Positions 62,945-64,000 of a stretch of DNA of 64,000 bases are shown piece by piece (position 1 is the stretch's first letter; each line of letters begins with the position of its first letter). Location of the stretch: contig CM114273.1 of the NCBI GenBank assembly GCA_050084515.1, positions 19,716,001-19,780,000 of the forward strand. The letters run 5' to 3'. The translations under genes and the position numbers were made by a program. The DNA is from Blasia pusilla. Its lineage: Eukaryota > Marchantiophyta > Marchantiopsida > Blasiales. Under the pieces are notes generated by a model. That model was not told where the DNA came from and ran no database searches. It saw nothing but the letters and a program-made list of their open reading frames with translations.

Positions 62945-63480
62945 ACTATAATCCTAGTTTGTGATGGATATTCGAGAGGAAGGCATATCATGTCTAACTT
63001 CTCGTTAGATAATGGATGTCCCCTAAAAAATATTTGAGATGTATGATTCAAGATCTTGAATGATGTGGTATGTCGTCCCATCAACTAAGATTGGCGTTGA
63101 TGGGATGACATAGCATATGATCTCCTACTCTTCGCACCATTGTGTTGCTTATAATTAGAGGTTTTGATGGACGTATATCTAGAGTTAGAGTTGCCATCAA
63201 CTAGGGAGGAAATTGTAACTTTTTTTATCATGATTACTTGTGTTTTTGGTTTCCATGGTTGAATTTGATTTCCAAGTTTATGAGATGAATGGGGGATGAT
63301 TGTATCTATATGCATAAATGATGAGTGAACTCTCTTCCAATCTTCTTAGGATTGTTGGAACGAAGGCATAGGATGAGTTAGAGATTTCATACTTTAAATC
63401 GATAACATCCTCATAGGTATATACGCATTTCAAAGCAATATCCTTTTAGGACTTGATAAGCTTTTTATAGTTTTTTTTAG
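62945..63480. other. No recognised gene
   Basis: No coding motif or repeat was found. It ends in a T run just before the gypsy leader copy. Confidence 0.45.
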
Positions 63481-64000
63481 AGGCTTCGAGGCAACTCGTG
63501 GTAGCTCGGGGCGAGTGGGCGTGAGAGGCAGAGTAAGGAGCAAGGAGCAAGCAAGCAAGCTGGGGCGTGAGGCAATTTTTGCAGGATTTGTGATTTAAGT
63601 GTTGCATAACTGGTCACCCATCTTTGGGCTATTCTGCCTAGAAGACGCTTTACTGTTGAGTTCTTAACTATGGCAGTGTACACACTGGTGTAGCTCATTT
63701 GGTGCTCTTCAGAGATATGTTAGGCGCTTTATGCATCTCAATTTTTTGGTTGATGTTCCTCTAGCGCATAGTATGGTGTAGCCTCTCCATGCAGATGATA
63801 TTTTCAGGTGCTGCGAGTCCGACTAGCACGTCATCGATCCGCCGCAGAGTAGCTATTGCGTTAGAATTATGTGGTGGGTTCTGTGGATTCAGGGGGCACT
63901 ACGTTTGGTGGATTGTGTTACCTTGATTTCCATTTGCGATTGGAGGGTTGTCGTTGGACTACCTGTGTTTGGATCCCCTCCATCGTTGCTTCTTGCTTGC
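63481..64000 (+). mobile_element. Second copy of the gypsy LTR/leader sequence, cut by the window edge
   Basis: Same orientation as 23,540-24,065 and about 90% identical by eye: GAGGCAACTCGTGGTAGCTC, GGTCACCCATCTTTGGGC, GGTGTAGCCTCTCCATGCA and GGATCCCCTCCATCG are shared. The match starts abruptly after a T run and runs off the end. Confidence 0.85.

Overview
The window reads as nuclear DNA of a land plant with a large, repeat-rich genome. Evidence: Ty1/copia, Ty3/gypsy, LINE, CACTA (En/Spm) and hAT (DUF4371-type) relics, spliceosomal introns with GT..AG borders, and fragments of eukaryotic genes (an ARMC7-like armadillo protein and a plant TNO1-like coiled-coil protein). No intact cellular gene is visible; nearly every coding stretch carries stops or frameshifts. 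The sequence does not fix the species. The transposase-like relic on the left resembles, from memory, families of mosses and lycophytes, and the huge compound microsatellite would suit a fern-like genome, but both are weak hints.

Left third (1-18,180): after a gypsy RT/RNase H fragment (1-925) comes a decayed minus-strand MULE-like transposase relic (about 5,340-2,205). Facing it is a plus-strand, four-exon gene (6,643-11,717, TATA box at 6,361) coding for a ParB-like domain followed by a beta-class N4/N6 DNA methyltransferase-like domain. A second, partial copy lies at 14,658-17,693 with the same exon borders, and a possible scrap of a third at about 12,300-12,480. The shared upstream region and the two long introns of both copies hold arrays of a 27-bp near-perfect palindrome (arm GCAACCCGTCGGA, one central base, then the reverse complement) at a period of about 60-66 bp with variable spacers. 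The exons lack it, and it was not seen after 18,125. This pairing of palindrome arrays with a ParB-methyltransferase gene is the most unusual thing in the window.

Middle (18,180-46,875): a minus-strand gypsy polyprotein relic (PR, RT/RNase H, INT) abuts a minus-strand copia RNase H end with its polypurine tract and LTR. A plus-strand gypsy leader plus gag follows. Next is a CACTA element with a TNP2 transposase relic (25,694-28,606) and further element ORFs; its right end is at 46,875. A second CACTA element (33,325-46,536, TIR CACTAGAAGAAAT, 3-bp target duplication AAT) sits inside its right subterminal region. That inner element has no recognised transposase. It carries a 351-bp tandem array, a 460-bp-arm inverted repeat, a LINE, a CT microsatellite, and fragments of TNO1-like and ARMC7-like genes.

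Right third (46,876-64,000): two hAT relics in opposite orientation, one split by a 770-bp insert; two copies of a 330-bp hAT-type MITE with 8-bp target duplications; a 161-bp tandem duplication; a pair of perfect hairpins; AT-rich unrecognised DNA; a 1.4-kb compound microsatellite; and at the right edge a second copy of the gypsy leader/LTR sequence seen at 23,540.
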